The notes under the pieces are model-generated. The model did no database searches, had not been told where the DNA came from, and saw only the letters and a program-made list of their open reading frames with translations. This document shows, in pieces, positions 21,534 through 32,055 of a DNA stretch of 64,000 nt (positions are counted from its first letter, which is position 1; every line of letters begins with the position of its first letter). A program made the position numbers and the translations under genes. This DNA comes from Basidiobolus meristosporus CBS 931.73. Lineage: Eukaryota > Basidiobolomycota > Basidiobolomycetes > Basidiobolales > Basidiobolaceae. The DNA lies in contig MCFE01000258.1 of assembly GCA_002104905.1 (NCBI GenBank), positions 1 to 64,000 of the forward strand. The letters are read 5' to 3'.

Positions 21534-22337
21534 TGTGGTAGGGTAAACATACCTCCCACAGACAAGTTTATTCATATAGTCATTATGATATACTTATCCA
21601 TATTTTATCTTATCAGTATTATCCCATTCTTCTTTTGCCCATATTATCAGTATTATCCCCATATGATGTTTACCCTGATTAGTTATTAGCATTAGTTATC
21701 CCAGATGTTATTCAGCTTTGTGATCAGTAGATGTATCTATATAAGGCAAGTACCCGCGTCAGTACCCGTGACACATGACCTAGGTCTGTGTTACCATCTC
21801 TATCATTTCAATACCATATATGGTATTTCTATGTTGCACAGGTTTCAGACTACTGATTCCTGATTGGTTGAGAGTGCTGTGCCTTTTAGAACCTTCCAGG
21901 ACATTCTTGGCATATTTTTAGCTTGTAGTGATGTCATCAAGAATTCCACTGATACCTAGAATCTTCTAGAACCTTGTCATTAGTAATCACTTGGCAATCA
22001 GGAAAAGTATTTAAGGGAAAGCAATCCCTCATCAATAAATCATCCCTTCTATCAGTAACACTTCTACCTTATTGATTAGCAGTTGATCACTGCACCTGCC
22101 TTCAACAGTACATCTAAGACCTGCCATCAAGGAGCTTTTCAGGGTAGTGCACAAGACACACAGAGGCCTTTGGAGACACTTGGAGCACCTAGGGAGCTAA
22201 AGAAGCAGGAGCTTTTACCATAGTGACATATTGACAAAGACACCAGCAGTTTAGACACAGAGGTTATTGCACCCATCAGACACCTCACACACCTTGAGTT
22301 GTGTAGCTTCTCCCAGGAGTACCTCTACACCACCACA
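21534..22337 (+). repeat. 3' LTR of Y1
   Basis: 804 bp; no difference from the 5' LTR was found on reading. CCATATATGG at 21814-21823. Confidence 0.95.
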
Positions 22338-22812
22338 GCGCACGCTTCAGAGCAAAACTACGAGAACTTGCCAAACTGCTCATTTAGACATGAGTCCATT
22401 GGAGCAGACCAAGTTGCGTCAACATGCAGCATAACATTGAACTCAGCCAAGGGCCATCTCAACGCATCAAGGCACACCTGCGCGTGCCGTTTTGCCTGAC
22501 CATCAGCAAGTTACTTCTGGTGAACTGACTAATGATGACCAACATGAAGTGCCTCAACCACCTGAGCCCTTAGCAAGTAAAAGAACGCGTCAGCGCATGG
22601 CACTACAGGCCGGTTCAGTTGGTTCAGTTGGAGCAATTCAGCATGGCCAAGCTGCAGCATTGCACTCATCAACTAGGAGGCAAAATACTGACTACAAATA
22701 CACAAGTAGCTAAGATGATAGTCAGCCAGGAAGTAATATAGGTGTGCAAAGTGAGTCACTACCAAATGCTTCAGTAGTAATCCTTGTGAGAAAAAAACCC
22801 AGGAGAAGATGA

Positions 22813-23496
22813 TGCAATTGCTTTGAATTGCTCAAATTTGTAATGATCCTGACAACCCATTTTTTTGAGATCCAAATTGAGCCATTGCAAATCAGTGATC
22901 ATCAAATTTTTGATACAAGTAATATTAAGGTTGTCTCACATTTGAGACAGAACCCCTATAAATAAACACCTTGCATATATATATGTTATCTGTAATACCA
23001 GTGCAGCTATTGGATCTGTTTTGCTCCTACACAATTGCTTGCATGCTAGCTATGACACCTTGTCCAATCACTAGGATCAGGGATTTACTTGCTCAATGGG
23101 CAAAATGGGATATTTGATGGTAAATCAGGTAGCTTTTTTAGTAGTCAATGAGCCAATTGGGGACTGCCAGCTCCAGGATACTTTTGGACCAATTAACCAC
23201 TGAGATACCGTCCAATTGGAGTGATGGTAACCAAAATGGCAAGTATCAGTGTAGTTTATAGTGTGATACACATTTACTTCCATTTACATTAAAGAAACAT
23301 ATTCAAATACTGGATTTTACCTGCCATAATAGTGGTATCCAATTGCGCACGTGATGCAAACATTACAAGTTGGCACGATCATCCGTGCCAACCTCATCAT
23401 GTCAGATTGTGCCATAGTGTGCAAGATTGTCCTGTATAGTGCGAAATTGCCCAAGAACAATCCTGCCTTCTGGTAGCTATAATATCGTGCCCTATA
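22813..23496. other. Non-coding tail of the DDE transposon, copy 1
   Basis: No gene. It aligns with 24633-25310 (shared 'aatattaaggttgtctcacatt', 'gcatgctagctatgacacc' and 'tttacattaaagaaacatat' blocks). The far end holds repeated GTGCCA motifs, as at the element's left end. Confidence 0.75.
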
Positions 23497-25375
23497 TATG
23501 AGCTAATAGTGAGGGGATTTGATGACAAAGCCATGTGGGAACAATTTTGCGTGCAATTCACACAAGACTTGTTCCATTGTGCCATTGATCATAGTGCCAG
23601 AGAGTGCTGTATATTTTGTTATTAATTTGATATTTTAGGGTCATATGCATGTCAATTTTGATCCCAAATTGGCACTGTATTGCACCATCTGGCACTCTGT
23701 GGCATGATCAGGCACCATATGGCATGCTATGGCACTATTGGGCACTATGATCAGCTGGAATGATGGAACAAGTCTACAGTACGGGCTGGACATGTCCGTT
23801 TGTGCCTCAGCTTTGGGAACCAAAGAGATTTTGAATGAGTTTTTGCCTCAAATGACTAATGTATTATGTGAAATATTAGTAGAGCTAAGTGGCTTCCAAG
23901 AGTAATTTACACAGGACTCATCCAGGCAACAGTTGCAAAGTATTAGACAGAGTGTAAGTGAATACCTTGAGGAATCAGCAGGTGAGCTTCAAGAGGAGGA
24001 ACAGACCTTAAGCAACATTGTCTAGATTGTGCCAGCATGTCTTGCTGAATTCCTTACCATCCCTTGCAACTTCAGCGCACTGGTGCACGTCAGTCCAAAC
24101 TATGCCAACACCCTTCACAAGAGCGCCCCACATTGACTCAATGTGGATTGGGTCAACACTTGCGCTTCACAGCAAGACCACCAGAACCCACCAAACTGCT
24201 CAAAAAGACATAGGTCCATTGGAGCGGGCCAAGTTGCATCAGCAAGTGGCATCACATTGAACTCAGCCAAGGGCCATGCCAGTGCATCAAGTTGCATCTG
24301 CATGTGCCATTACACCTGACCATCAGCAAGTATCTTCTGGTGAAATGACAGATGATGACCCACATGAAGTGCCTCCACCACCAGAGCCTTTGACAAGTAA
24401 AATAATGCATCAGCATGTAGCACTGCAGGCTGGCTCAGTTGCATCATCCAGAGCAATTCAGCATGGCCAAGCTGCAGCATTGCACTCATCAACTAGGAGG
24501 CAAAATACAGACTACAAATATGCATGTAGCCAAGAGGATAATCAAGAAGAAGGTAGTTTAGGTATGCAAAGTGAATCACTACCAATTGCTTCAGTAGTAA
24601 TCCCTGTGAGAAAAAAGCCTAGGAGAAGATGATGCTATTGCATTGAATTGCTATTATTTGTAATGATCCAAACAACGCATTTTTTTTGCAATCCGCACCA
24701 AGCTGTTGCAAATCAGTGATCATTAGATTTTCAATATAAGCAATATTAAGGTTGTCTCACATTTGAGACAGGGCCCCCATAAATAAAGACCCTGCATATG
24801 TATACATCATCTGTGGCACCAGTGCAGCCATTTGTTCTGATTTGCACCCACACAATTGGTTGCATGCTAGCTATGACACCTTGTCCAATCACTAGGATCA
24901 GGGACCTACTTGCTTAATGGGCAAAATGAGATATTTGATGGTAAATTAGGTAGCTTGTGTATTGGTCAAAGAGCCAATTAGGGGCTGAAAGCTTCATGAT
25001 ACTTTTGGACCAATTAACCACTGAGATACTATCCAATTGGAGTGATGGTAATCAAAATGGTAAGTATCAGTGTAGTTTATAGTGTGATACACATTTATTT
25101 CCATTTACATTAAAGAAACATATCCAAATACCGGTTTTTACCTACCATAATAGCGGTATCCAATTGCGCACATGATGCAAACATTACAAGTGGGTGTGAT
25201 CATCTGTGCCAACTTCATTGTGTCAGATTGTGCCATAGTTTGCAAGATTGTCCCACATGGTGCAAAATTGTTCAAGAGCAATCATGCCTACTGGTAGCTA
25301 CTGTATTGAGCCCAATTGTTCTTAAAGACTGCAGATCACACTGCACGCCCTGGCATGGTACAGTGGAACAAGTCT
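23497..25375 (+). pseudogene. Second gene and tail of the DDE transposon, duplicated copy 2
   Basis: Starts mid-gene (GAGCTAATAGTGAGGGG, equivalent to ~17180) directly after the copy-1 tail, so the 3' half of the element is tandemly duplicated. One frame reads SVCASALGTKEILNEFLPQM, then ILVELSGFQE, a stop, SSRQQLQSIRQSVSEYLEES and LQEEEQTLSNIV. The C-terminal part (24276-24632) is open and ends in RKKPRRR. The tail 24633-25375 carries the right terminal repeat. It is interrupted by the MITE at 23565-23775. Function as for copy 1, unassigned. Confidence 0.6.
23565..23775. mobile_element. MITE 1 of the DDE transposon family
   Basis: 211 bp, AGACTTGTTCC...GGAACAAGTCT, flanked by ACA (23562-23564, 23776-23778). 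It is rich in GTGCCA/TGGCAC motifs and non-coding. It matches the 211-bp element at 32351-32561 in inverse orientation. Copy 1 of the second gene gives the empty-site sequence. Confidence 0.9.
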
Positions 25376-25429
25376 AATACTAGCTAAACTCCTTATTCCT
25401 CAGCAACTCTTATACCAAGACTTGTAACA
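25376..25429 (+). repeat. Extra K-family LTR, right piece
   Basis: Completes the LTR begun at 14335-14637 (AATACTAGCTAAACTCC...GACTTGTAACA). Confidence 0.85.
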
Positions 25430-25881
25430 GTGCTATGACTTTGAGAATCTTTAGGACCTTCTTAGTGTATTTTGAGCTCATATTGATGTCATTATAAACT
25501 CTACTTATGCCTGGACTCTTCTGGAACATGGTTATATTTCATCACTTGACAATCAGGAAAAGGATGTAAGGGAAACCAATCTGTTACCAATCAAGCATTC
25601 CTTCTGTCTATGGTAACAATTGTGCCTTGTTGAGTGGCAGTTGATCTTGGTACCTACCATCAACAGCTATAAATAAGGCTTATCATCAAGGAGCTTTTTA
25701 GATTAGTACAAAAGATACAGAGAGACCTTTAGAGATACTTATGATCACCAGGAAGCTACAGACACAAGCGCTATTAGCATAACAACTTACTGATAAAGAC
25801 ACCAGTAGTTTAGATCCAGAGACTAATACACCCATCAGACTTCTCATACATCTTGAGTTGTGTAGCTTCTCCTCAGAACAC
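25430..25881 (+). repeat. Old LTR-Y, right piece
   Basis: Continues the LTR-Y interrupted at 10113: 'gtgctatgac', 'tgatgtcatta', 'caatcaggaaaagg', 'catcaaggagctttt' and 'cttgagttgtgtagcttctcc' follow LTR-Y order. The final ~25 bp are lost where an LTR-W fragment starts. Confidence 0.75.
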
Positions 25882-26285
25882 TGTGGTGATGGAAAGTATT
25901 TTATCACTCCAATAACCAAAACAAGTATTCCATTCATTTTTTTAATTTATAATTTGGTTTGTTTGCTTTCCGTAATTATGACTTCCCCAACTGATAAATA
26001 AAAGGGAGCTTCTTTTTCCAGAATCTCTATATTTCAATAACTGTTTAATGCTTATGAGAACTCCCTTGTACTGTTCCACTATTTGGTATCCTGACTTGTA
26101 TCATTGCAGTAACAGTAACAAAACTGCCAAACTCACAGAATCAAATCAAAGTAATATACGTTAATTATCAGTTTTCTGTTGAAAAGATTGCCTTTTATAT
26201 ACCTCTTGGCTTTAAAGACACCCCTATAGACATCTCTTCAGTGTAAAGAACCCATCAGAAACCCTCTTCATAAATTCCCCCAGCT
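25882..26285 (+). repeat. LTR-W fragment
   Basis: Begins TGTGGTGATGGAAAGTATT and aligns with parts of the solo LTR-W at 37979-39206 ('atgacttccccaactga.aaataaa', 'ccagaatctc', 'ttttctgttg'). It has only about one unit of the CCCCTTTA array found there. Confidence 0.6.
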
Positions 26286-26500
26286 GGGTGGATATTTAGG
26301 TGGAATTACAAATATTTAGAGCACCTAAACATGAAAACTAGACAAGTTACCCAAAAAGCCCCAAGCTTTGTATACATGCTCTATCAACCTTCTTAAGCCT
26401 ATTCTTCATGCTTGTTATGCCAAAAACATATAAAAGTACATATACTACCTTTATATTCAATATATCACTGAGTGAAAACCATGTAATCCACATGTCCTCA
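26286..26500 (+). repeat. Diverged LTR-Z fragment
   Basis: 'aacatgaaaact', 'caaaaagccccaagcttt', 'atacatg' and 'acctttatattcaatata' follow the order of the Copia LTR-Z in plus orientation (compare the complement of 60958-61306). Confidence 0.55.
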
Positions 26501-26930
26501 CAATCATTTCCAATATCTTCAAGCTCTTACAACTGTCACTCTACTCTTCTAACCCATTCTTGCCCTTACTATTATACCAGCACCTAAATATAATAAACAG
26601 GCCTTCAATAATCTCAAGAATAACCCAATATCTGAAAGACTGAATCTTGGTTAAAAAACGTATAACTTGGCAATAAGCAAACTTAGTTTTAGGTATTATG
26701 AATAGCATACTTGTGAACTAAATAATTATAGCAGATTGTAGCTGTGTAGTAAGCTCAATTGGGAAGTATAATCATCTGCTTTAAATGCATGATTTAGTAA
26801 AGCCCATAAGCCTGGCTACTATCAATCTAGTGCTATTATAAAGTCAAATGAGTAATATATATATCATACCCACAGACACCATGAACAAGTTCTGTAAATC
26901 AAATATATGACAAGCATCTAACAGGGTACC
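26501..26930. other. No recognisable gene
   Basis: AT-rich, CpG-poor, short frames only; no repeat partner noticed in the window. Confidence 0.4.
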
Positions 26931-28030
26931 TAATAATTGCTAACAATCAACACTCCTTGCTCTTCATATGGGCAATTCCATGTGACTATATTCTTGAGAA
27001 TCCCTAATATCTGGGACCCAGCTTTACGTATTGCAGCAATTCCAGCCCATGCATTCCACCCAGCCACTAGGACTGTACAATCTGCCTTGTTATTTTGAAA
27101 GTTGAAGCGCTTTCAGATTAAACTAAACAAAAGCAATAAACCCATTGCTCTAGGAATTGTAGGCTGTGCAGTGATGAGTATAATGCCCACTGTATTCAAA
27201 TTTGGTACCAACCATTTGCAGTTCTCTGGGATGTACTAGCAATGTAAAAGGACAATGATAATTGCAACAATTGTGCATACTCCTGTGCATGAGATTGAAC
27301 CAAAGGGTACAGTTGCTCCAGTGATTGGGATTTTGTTAATATTCTCCCATCCAAGAGCAGCAGACATACTAAGCTCTCCTCAATTCATGGGCTGAGTGAT
27401 ACAAGGGTAAGTCTTGGCATAGAGTAGAGTACACTGGATACCAATAGTTGAGAGTACAATGATAGTAATTGTTCAGCAGGAATATGGAACCCTAACCTTA
27501 CAAACAGCATGTTAGCATCACTGAAAGCACTAGACCAACAATTCACTACGGTATTGGTATTTGCTTTGATGGTGGTAATAGATCTGACATATCTTGGTTA
27601 CCCTGTTTGATTAAATGCTTCTCCTTTGAGGGGGCAATCTGTACATGTCCAGCCATTACAGACTCTCCTTTTGAGTAAATAAAATGGCTCCTGAACCAAG
27701 TCAGCCTCAACTGCAGCCCTCTACAGCTGTCCACCAGAGTAGCTTTGAATGACCTCCAATGCAAGGCCAGTTTGCTTAAGGAAGTAAAAAGCATAAGGGG
27801 GATCCCTGCCCAAATAAACCAGTCTTAAGCAGATCCATTTACTTGTTTACCACAGCCATAGCCACAACCAAGTATCCTGACTTGACCATCAAGGACCCAG
27901 TAATTCCATATGAAATAAGAGCACCCAACAGGAATGAGACTAGGGTGTGAGGTGGGGTCATTTAACCAGCACCAAAAAATGAAATAATGGGTTTCAAAAT
28001 TAAGCTCAGTGGCAGTGATGGGACCAGCAA
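26931..28030 (-). pseudogene. Membrane transporter pseudogene, possibly OPT family
   Basis: Minus-strand translation in mixed frames gives membrane-protein-like blocks: PPHTLVSFLLGALISYGITG, SLMVKSGYLVVAMAVVNK, GIPLMLFTSLSKLALHWRSF, QPMN-GELSMSAALGWENINK, IPITGATVPFGSISCTG and VPNLNTVGIILITAQPTIPR. The pattern of glycine-rich helices with a 'VPNLNxVG' block and a late 'AGWxAWAGI' resembles fungal oligopeptide transporters. The assignment is by memory of the family and tentative. There are many stops and frameshifts, and the N-terminal half is absent. If correct it is the only host-type gene remnant inside the repeat island. Confidence 0.4.
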
Positions 28031-28049
28031 TAAAACACTAAATATATAA

Positions 28050-28345
28050 GTAAGTCATATTAAGATTGGTATGTGGTTTAAGTTAGCACACAATGAATGA
28101 GCTTTGTGTAATCAGCTTTTTTATCTGATTCTCCATGAGTTATGTTTTAATCTGCTTCAATTGCAATATATGACATCAATGTATGGCAGATATCATATTC
28201 AGATAATAATTTGTGCTTATATTGATGAGTTACTCATAAGTCTATGATTAGATAAGAAATCTGCATTGATGTGATTAGATTTATGCAATTAAAGATGCAT
28301 TATATGTAATGTCACTAACTTCACAATCACATAATGTCTCCAATA
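28050..28345. repeat. Shared upstream block R3, copy 2
   Basis: Diverged relative of 15676-15975, starting AAGTAAGTCATATTA. In the DDE transposon the block lies upstream of the transposase; here it lies upstream of the transporter remnant. Confidence 0.6.
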
Positions 28346-28769
28346 CAAAACCTTCTTTAACTCACATGATATAGACAAAATAGTGATATAATAATATTAC
28401 ACTGTTGAGTATCAAGTTGTTTGCCCCATAAGCATGAATTCATTTGAAAAGCCTGTAAGTGAAGAGAAAAAGACCATGAAGTTGGTGTAACCAGCTTTGC
28501 AGCTGTTGTGTACAATCATTTAAACTTGGCCTGCTTACTATGTTAGAAAATCTAGAACCCTAGCTCAGTTTGCCTAACCTGAATATAGCTAATTCAAGAT
28601 ATGGCTTATCTTACCACATATCTAAATCTGTTTTAGCTGTTGCACCTGATGTATTTTCATGTGGTCATTGAGTTATGTGGGGGCAGAAATACTACTGTGT
28701 TATATTATGACTAGTTTGGGGCTTGTTTGCCATGTAGAAGCTAATCAATAGTATAAAAAACCTTCATAA
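28346..28769. other. No recognisable gene
   Basis: AT-rich spacer without a recognisable motif or repeat partner. Confidence 0.4.
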
Positions 28770-29560
28770 TGTTAATGCTGAAGTAGTTTTTGGGAGCCTG
28801 ATATACCAATAGAACTTATGACTCTAGAAAAATAGGCAATTGCAATCAATGTACCAAATGTTGGAGACAATTAAGTGTTGGGAGTGAAAGGTGAGAGAAT
28901 TACAGAGTATCAACTGTTAGCAGCTAAGGGACAGTTGTCAAAAGAGATATTGATCAGGTTTTGTGTGAAATAGGAGCTGCAATTTTTCTGCCAGTTTTTG
29001 CACAATGTCCTCATGGCATCACTTCTTCTGAGTCAATAATTTTAAATCTTGTGTCAACCTTTTGACAGGAATGTAATAAATATACCTCATAGGGATATGG
29101 TTTGTTTTGATTTTAGTAGCTTCTGATTCACAATATTCCTTTTGGTACTCCTTAGTATATCCTGTATATACTCTTGTGGGCTTAAGTTCATAGCCTGGGT
29201 ATTTCTGTGTCTGCAATCTATATCCTGATGTGGTAACTGTGCTCAACTAGATGGAGAGATTTGAACACCTCTAACAGGTGAGGCTTGGTCTTGTTCAATG
29301 TAATGTGTTTGTTGGTGGCAGCTACCAAATCTTTCATGCTTAATGCCAACAGAGCTTCACATGTTCTATTCAGCTTATAGCAGATGTTATGGTCAGTAGC
29401 ACTTCTGCAAGTATTAAGTGATTTCAATGAAGAGTTTGCCTTGTAATATCAGGCTCTCTTTGTGATCAAAAGCATTTTTTGGTGGTAAGTTGTGCCTTTG
29501 ATCATAGCATTATACGCCCTTTTATATGTTGTGAAGACCTGTCTGCATAAAATTAACTTT
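28770..29560 (-). repeat. Dispersed repeat R1, copy 1
   Basis: Bases ~28850-29110 share ordered blocks with 62101-62661 (e.g. 'gtttgtgtgaaat', 'tttgcaca.tgtcctca', 'tttaaat.ttgtg'). Minus-strand frames at 29019-29246 and 29218-29427 carry basic, coding-like sequence (KRLTQDLKLLTQK and similar) without a family I recognise. Confidence 0.5.
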
Positions 29561-29639
29561 GTTACATTGTTAATTCAAATAAGTCAATAGTTTCACTTAC
29601 CTCTATTCCCTAATGTTGCTCAGTCATTGCAGCTCTCTA

Positions 29640-30410
29640 GAACTTGCATTGAGAGCTATTTATGTTACTTTCACTCTCAGAGACCCAAGAATATAGACTG
29701 AACAGGCACAGTCCAAGTTTGTACTCCCATTGATATAGCAGTTTGGGTTATTACTAATCCAGATGATTCTACTGCCTTGTAAACTGAAATAATCACTTTA
29801 GGAATATTTGTGAGCACTATGCAAAGCTTGAGCGTGGTGGTAGAGTCCCTGGGAGCAAAAAACTAACATTATTTTACTCTGAGCATATGTAGACTGTTTA
29901 TAAACCTGAGATTGGACTTTGGACATTATCCAGTGTTGCTACTTGCATTAATTTTAATCTTTGATAAGCAACAGATCCCTGGACTTTATCAGCTTTTTTC
30001 TCTGCCGTAGGAGCATTTGTTTGTTGTACATGCATTGCATTAACACAAGAATATGTATTTTGTACTTCTTAGCCTATACATTAACTGACTTGCAGGCATT
30101 TATGCAATATATGCAGTACAGTCAAGAGTATTTATGTGCTCTGCACTGAATATATATCCATCTGATGAGTCACATAGAGTAGAATTATCAGGTACTCTGC
30201 TATAAGGCCTATTTTGAGCCACAGAGTTGTAGTTACTGAGTTTAAACAATTTCTATAGCATAAATTTGGTCACGGCTCATGGATCTGGCCATATCAATCA
30301 TAGACCTATTTGCCGGTCATGGAACTTGCCTTTACTGGGGGGAGTGCAACTTAGTAGTCTCTTACTTCAGTCCATGAACTTCACAAATGTGAATGATTAG
30401 CTTTGAGCCA
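29640..30410 (-). pseudogene. Diverged Copia integrase-to-RT linker remnant
   Basis: Order of landmarks matches the minus-strand Copia elements D and H: 'cccaagaatatgtattttgtacttctt', 'ctctgcactgaatatatatccat', 'tctcttacttcagtccatgaacttcac' correspond to integrase blocks with many substitutions. No open frame remains. Confidence 0.55.
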
Positions 30411-31089
30411 TAGGCACTGTTGTATCCAAGAGAAAAGTGTAATAAAACTCTTGAATGAGTTAACTGAACCCAAGTGACAACTAAGTGCAGAATCTTAGAA
30501 TCATCAAGAGTGCCAGAAATATTAGCAGAGAAGTTCTGGTCAACTATTGGCTGTGTACATAGTTGAGTTGGTCTATAAAGGCAGCTGAGTTGGTTTGTTA
30601 TACAGGCTAGGCTTGGTGTTCTTGGGAATGCTAGATATACTAGGCTTGGGTGGAAACTAGAACAGAATAGTTGAATTCTTAATTTTGCTGAGGCACAATC
30701 TTAATCTTGCTGAGACACACACTAAACCAAAAGGTTCAGTAATCTTTATTTATATTTTTCTGATCAAGTTAAATTAGTAAGCACCAAGAGACTGGACTTA
30801 TTGAAGTCTGTTGGGCTATTGATAGGTGCATAAGATAAACAAAAATTGCATCATTAATCAGCTGATGTCTTGGCAACTACTAAGTGGTTAGATGGATCTC
30901 AGATGACTAATTGTTTGGAAAGGCTTAGCAGATCAGTTGAGGGCGTAATAAGCACTTGAAAATTGATCTGGTGTGACAGCTAAAAATAGATTGTCAGAAG
31001 TGGTAAAATGAACCATAACAGGGAATAGGTATGTTTTGGTTAGGGAAAATCAGCTAGGGTACTAGAATTTCTAACTGAGTGAAATTGGC
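30411..31089. other. Spacer with dispersed repeat R2, copy 2
   Basis: No gene seen. Bases 30830-30955 resemble 9640-9769. Confidence 0.5.
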
Positions 31090-31745
31090 TAAGTTTTAAA
31101 TGTTGATGTACAACACATGTAAAGTATACTCAGAAAGATCCCAAAAATATGTGTGCCAAAAATGGTGCTGTTTAAATAGCAGTACAAGATGTATTCACTG
31201 GGTACTTGTTGTTTTGGCAAAGCCATTCTAGGTATATCCCAACAAGAAGATTAGTCAGAGTTTTCTCAGATATGTTGGTAACAACGTAAGTGACCAATTT
31301 AAGTGGGTATATATGTGATATCACAAATATTTACAACACACATCTCAAATAAATATACATATTAACTAGTCCCAACTGTGATCTGCAATCTTTTGATTTT
31401 TCTCCAGCAATTTGCTTGGAAAGTATGCCTACTTTTGCTTCATCTGCAGGACAGTAAGCTAAGCTGACTAAGTTACTTGCTATAGCATAATGTATGATAT
31501 GATGTCTAAGATCCAGGTGCTTAGTTCTAGCATGAAAAGTTGGATTTCAACCAAATTGTATGTTGCTTAGATTATCTTGCAATAAGGTAGTAGAAGCTTT
31601 CAGATATAAGCCCAAGGCTTAAAAAGGCTTTCTTAGCCACATTGTATCTTTAGTCACCTCTCAGATTGAGCTAACATTCACAGCTACGGTGAAAGGTGAT
31701 ACAGTAGATTGCTTTCCTCTATGAAAATAGTTTGGTCCTGCAGGC
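31090..31745 (-). pseudogene. Copia 3' end (LTR-Z fragment plus RNase H), old
   Basis: 31100-31342 is a decayed LTR-Z in minus orientation ending CTAC/TACAACA. 31380-31740 parallels the RNase H segment of element D (48689-49020): 'ggacagtaagctaagct', 'gatgtctaa', 'tgcttagttctagcatgaaaagttg', 'gattatcttg'. No frame is open. Confidence 0.65.
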
Positions 31746-32055
31746 AGACCCAATCCATATCAACCATCAGGATGCTGCAATGAGGCTATTGCAATGCCAG
31801 CCAATTGAGCTTTTTGACCCTCTACATGATCTTATGATGGTATTGTGACAGCATTTTGCTGATTTACTGCAAAATGAAGTTAAGGACCTACCAATGCTTA
31901 ATAGCCATTTCAAAGGAATTGCATGGCATTCTGATGGTCTTAATGTGCTCTATTTAGTTGAGCAGACCTAACTGGCCAAAACATCAAATTCCCTTATATG
32001 GCAAGAAACTTGATGGTGTTGTGACAGCCTCATTATGAAGCTCTACTGCATTATT
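31746..32055 (-). pseudogene. Plavaka 3'-end fragment
   Basis: Resembles the 3' part of the Plavaka copies (45540-45900 and 56400-56710): 'gatcttatgatg', 'cttatatggcaagaaacttgatggt', 'gacagcctca'. Only non-coding or heavily decayed sequence remains. Confidence 0.55.

Larger units (their letters stand above)
18720..22337 (+). mobile_element. Young gag-protease-only LTR element Y1
   Basis: Two 804-bp LTRs (18720-19523, 21534-22337) that look identical by eye enclose only ~2.0 kb. The target duplication is GCGC (18716-18719, 22338-22341). A primer-binding site, one gag-protease reading frame and a polypurine tract are all in place. There is no reverse transcriptase, RNase H or integrase, and no deletion scar. 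It is thus a non-autonomous element of the TR-GAG type that must be mobilised in trans. The similar gag-protease and LTR ends of family X make an X-like element the probable helper. Confidence 0.95.
16938..22812 (+). pseudogene. Second gene of the DDE transposon, copy 1 (split)
   Basis: Three segments, 16938-17259, 18331-18719 and 22338-22812, are collinear once the solo LTR-X and element Y1 are removed. A frame reads RMLWHEFYIKMPANVCKMIY, then LRVRGFDKEAMWEQFCLQF. Across the LTR-X site it continues GTKEILNEFLP, ILVELSG, RQQLQSIRQ and SEYLEESDGELQEEE, with stops. The last segment is a polar tail ending in a basic RKKPRRR before TGA at 22810. It looks helical and acidic with a basic end. Harbinger elements usually carry a second Myb/SANT-like protein; this could be its counterpart, but I see no clear Myb repeat. 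Function is not assigned. Confidence 0.55.
14638..25375. mobile_element. 10.7-kb Harbinger-like DDE transposon
   Basis: Ends are AGACTTGTTC... (14638) and ...GAACAAGTCT (25375), an inverted repeat flanked by AAT on both sides (14635-14637, 25376-25378). Removing it restores an uninterrupted K-family LTR, which fixes the boundaries. Inside are an intact-looking DDE transposase on the minus strand, a second decayed gene on the plus strand, GTGCCA-rich subterminal DNA, and later insertions: solo LTR-Y, solo LTR-X, the gag-only element Y1 and a MITE. Without those (about 6.5 kb) and a ~1.7-kb internal duplication the element would be about 2.5-3 kb. Superfamily assignment is by inference from the transposase type and 3-bp duplication. 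Confidence 0.85.
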
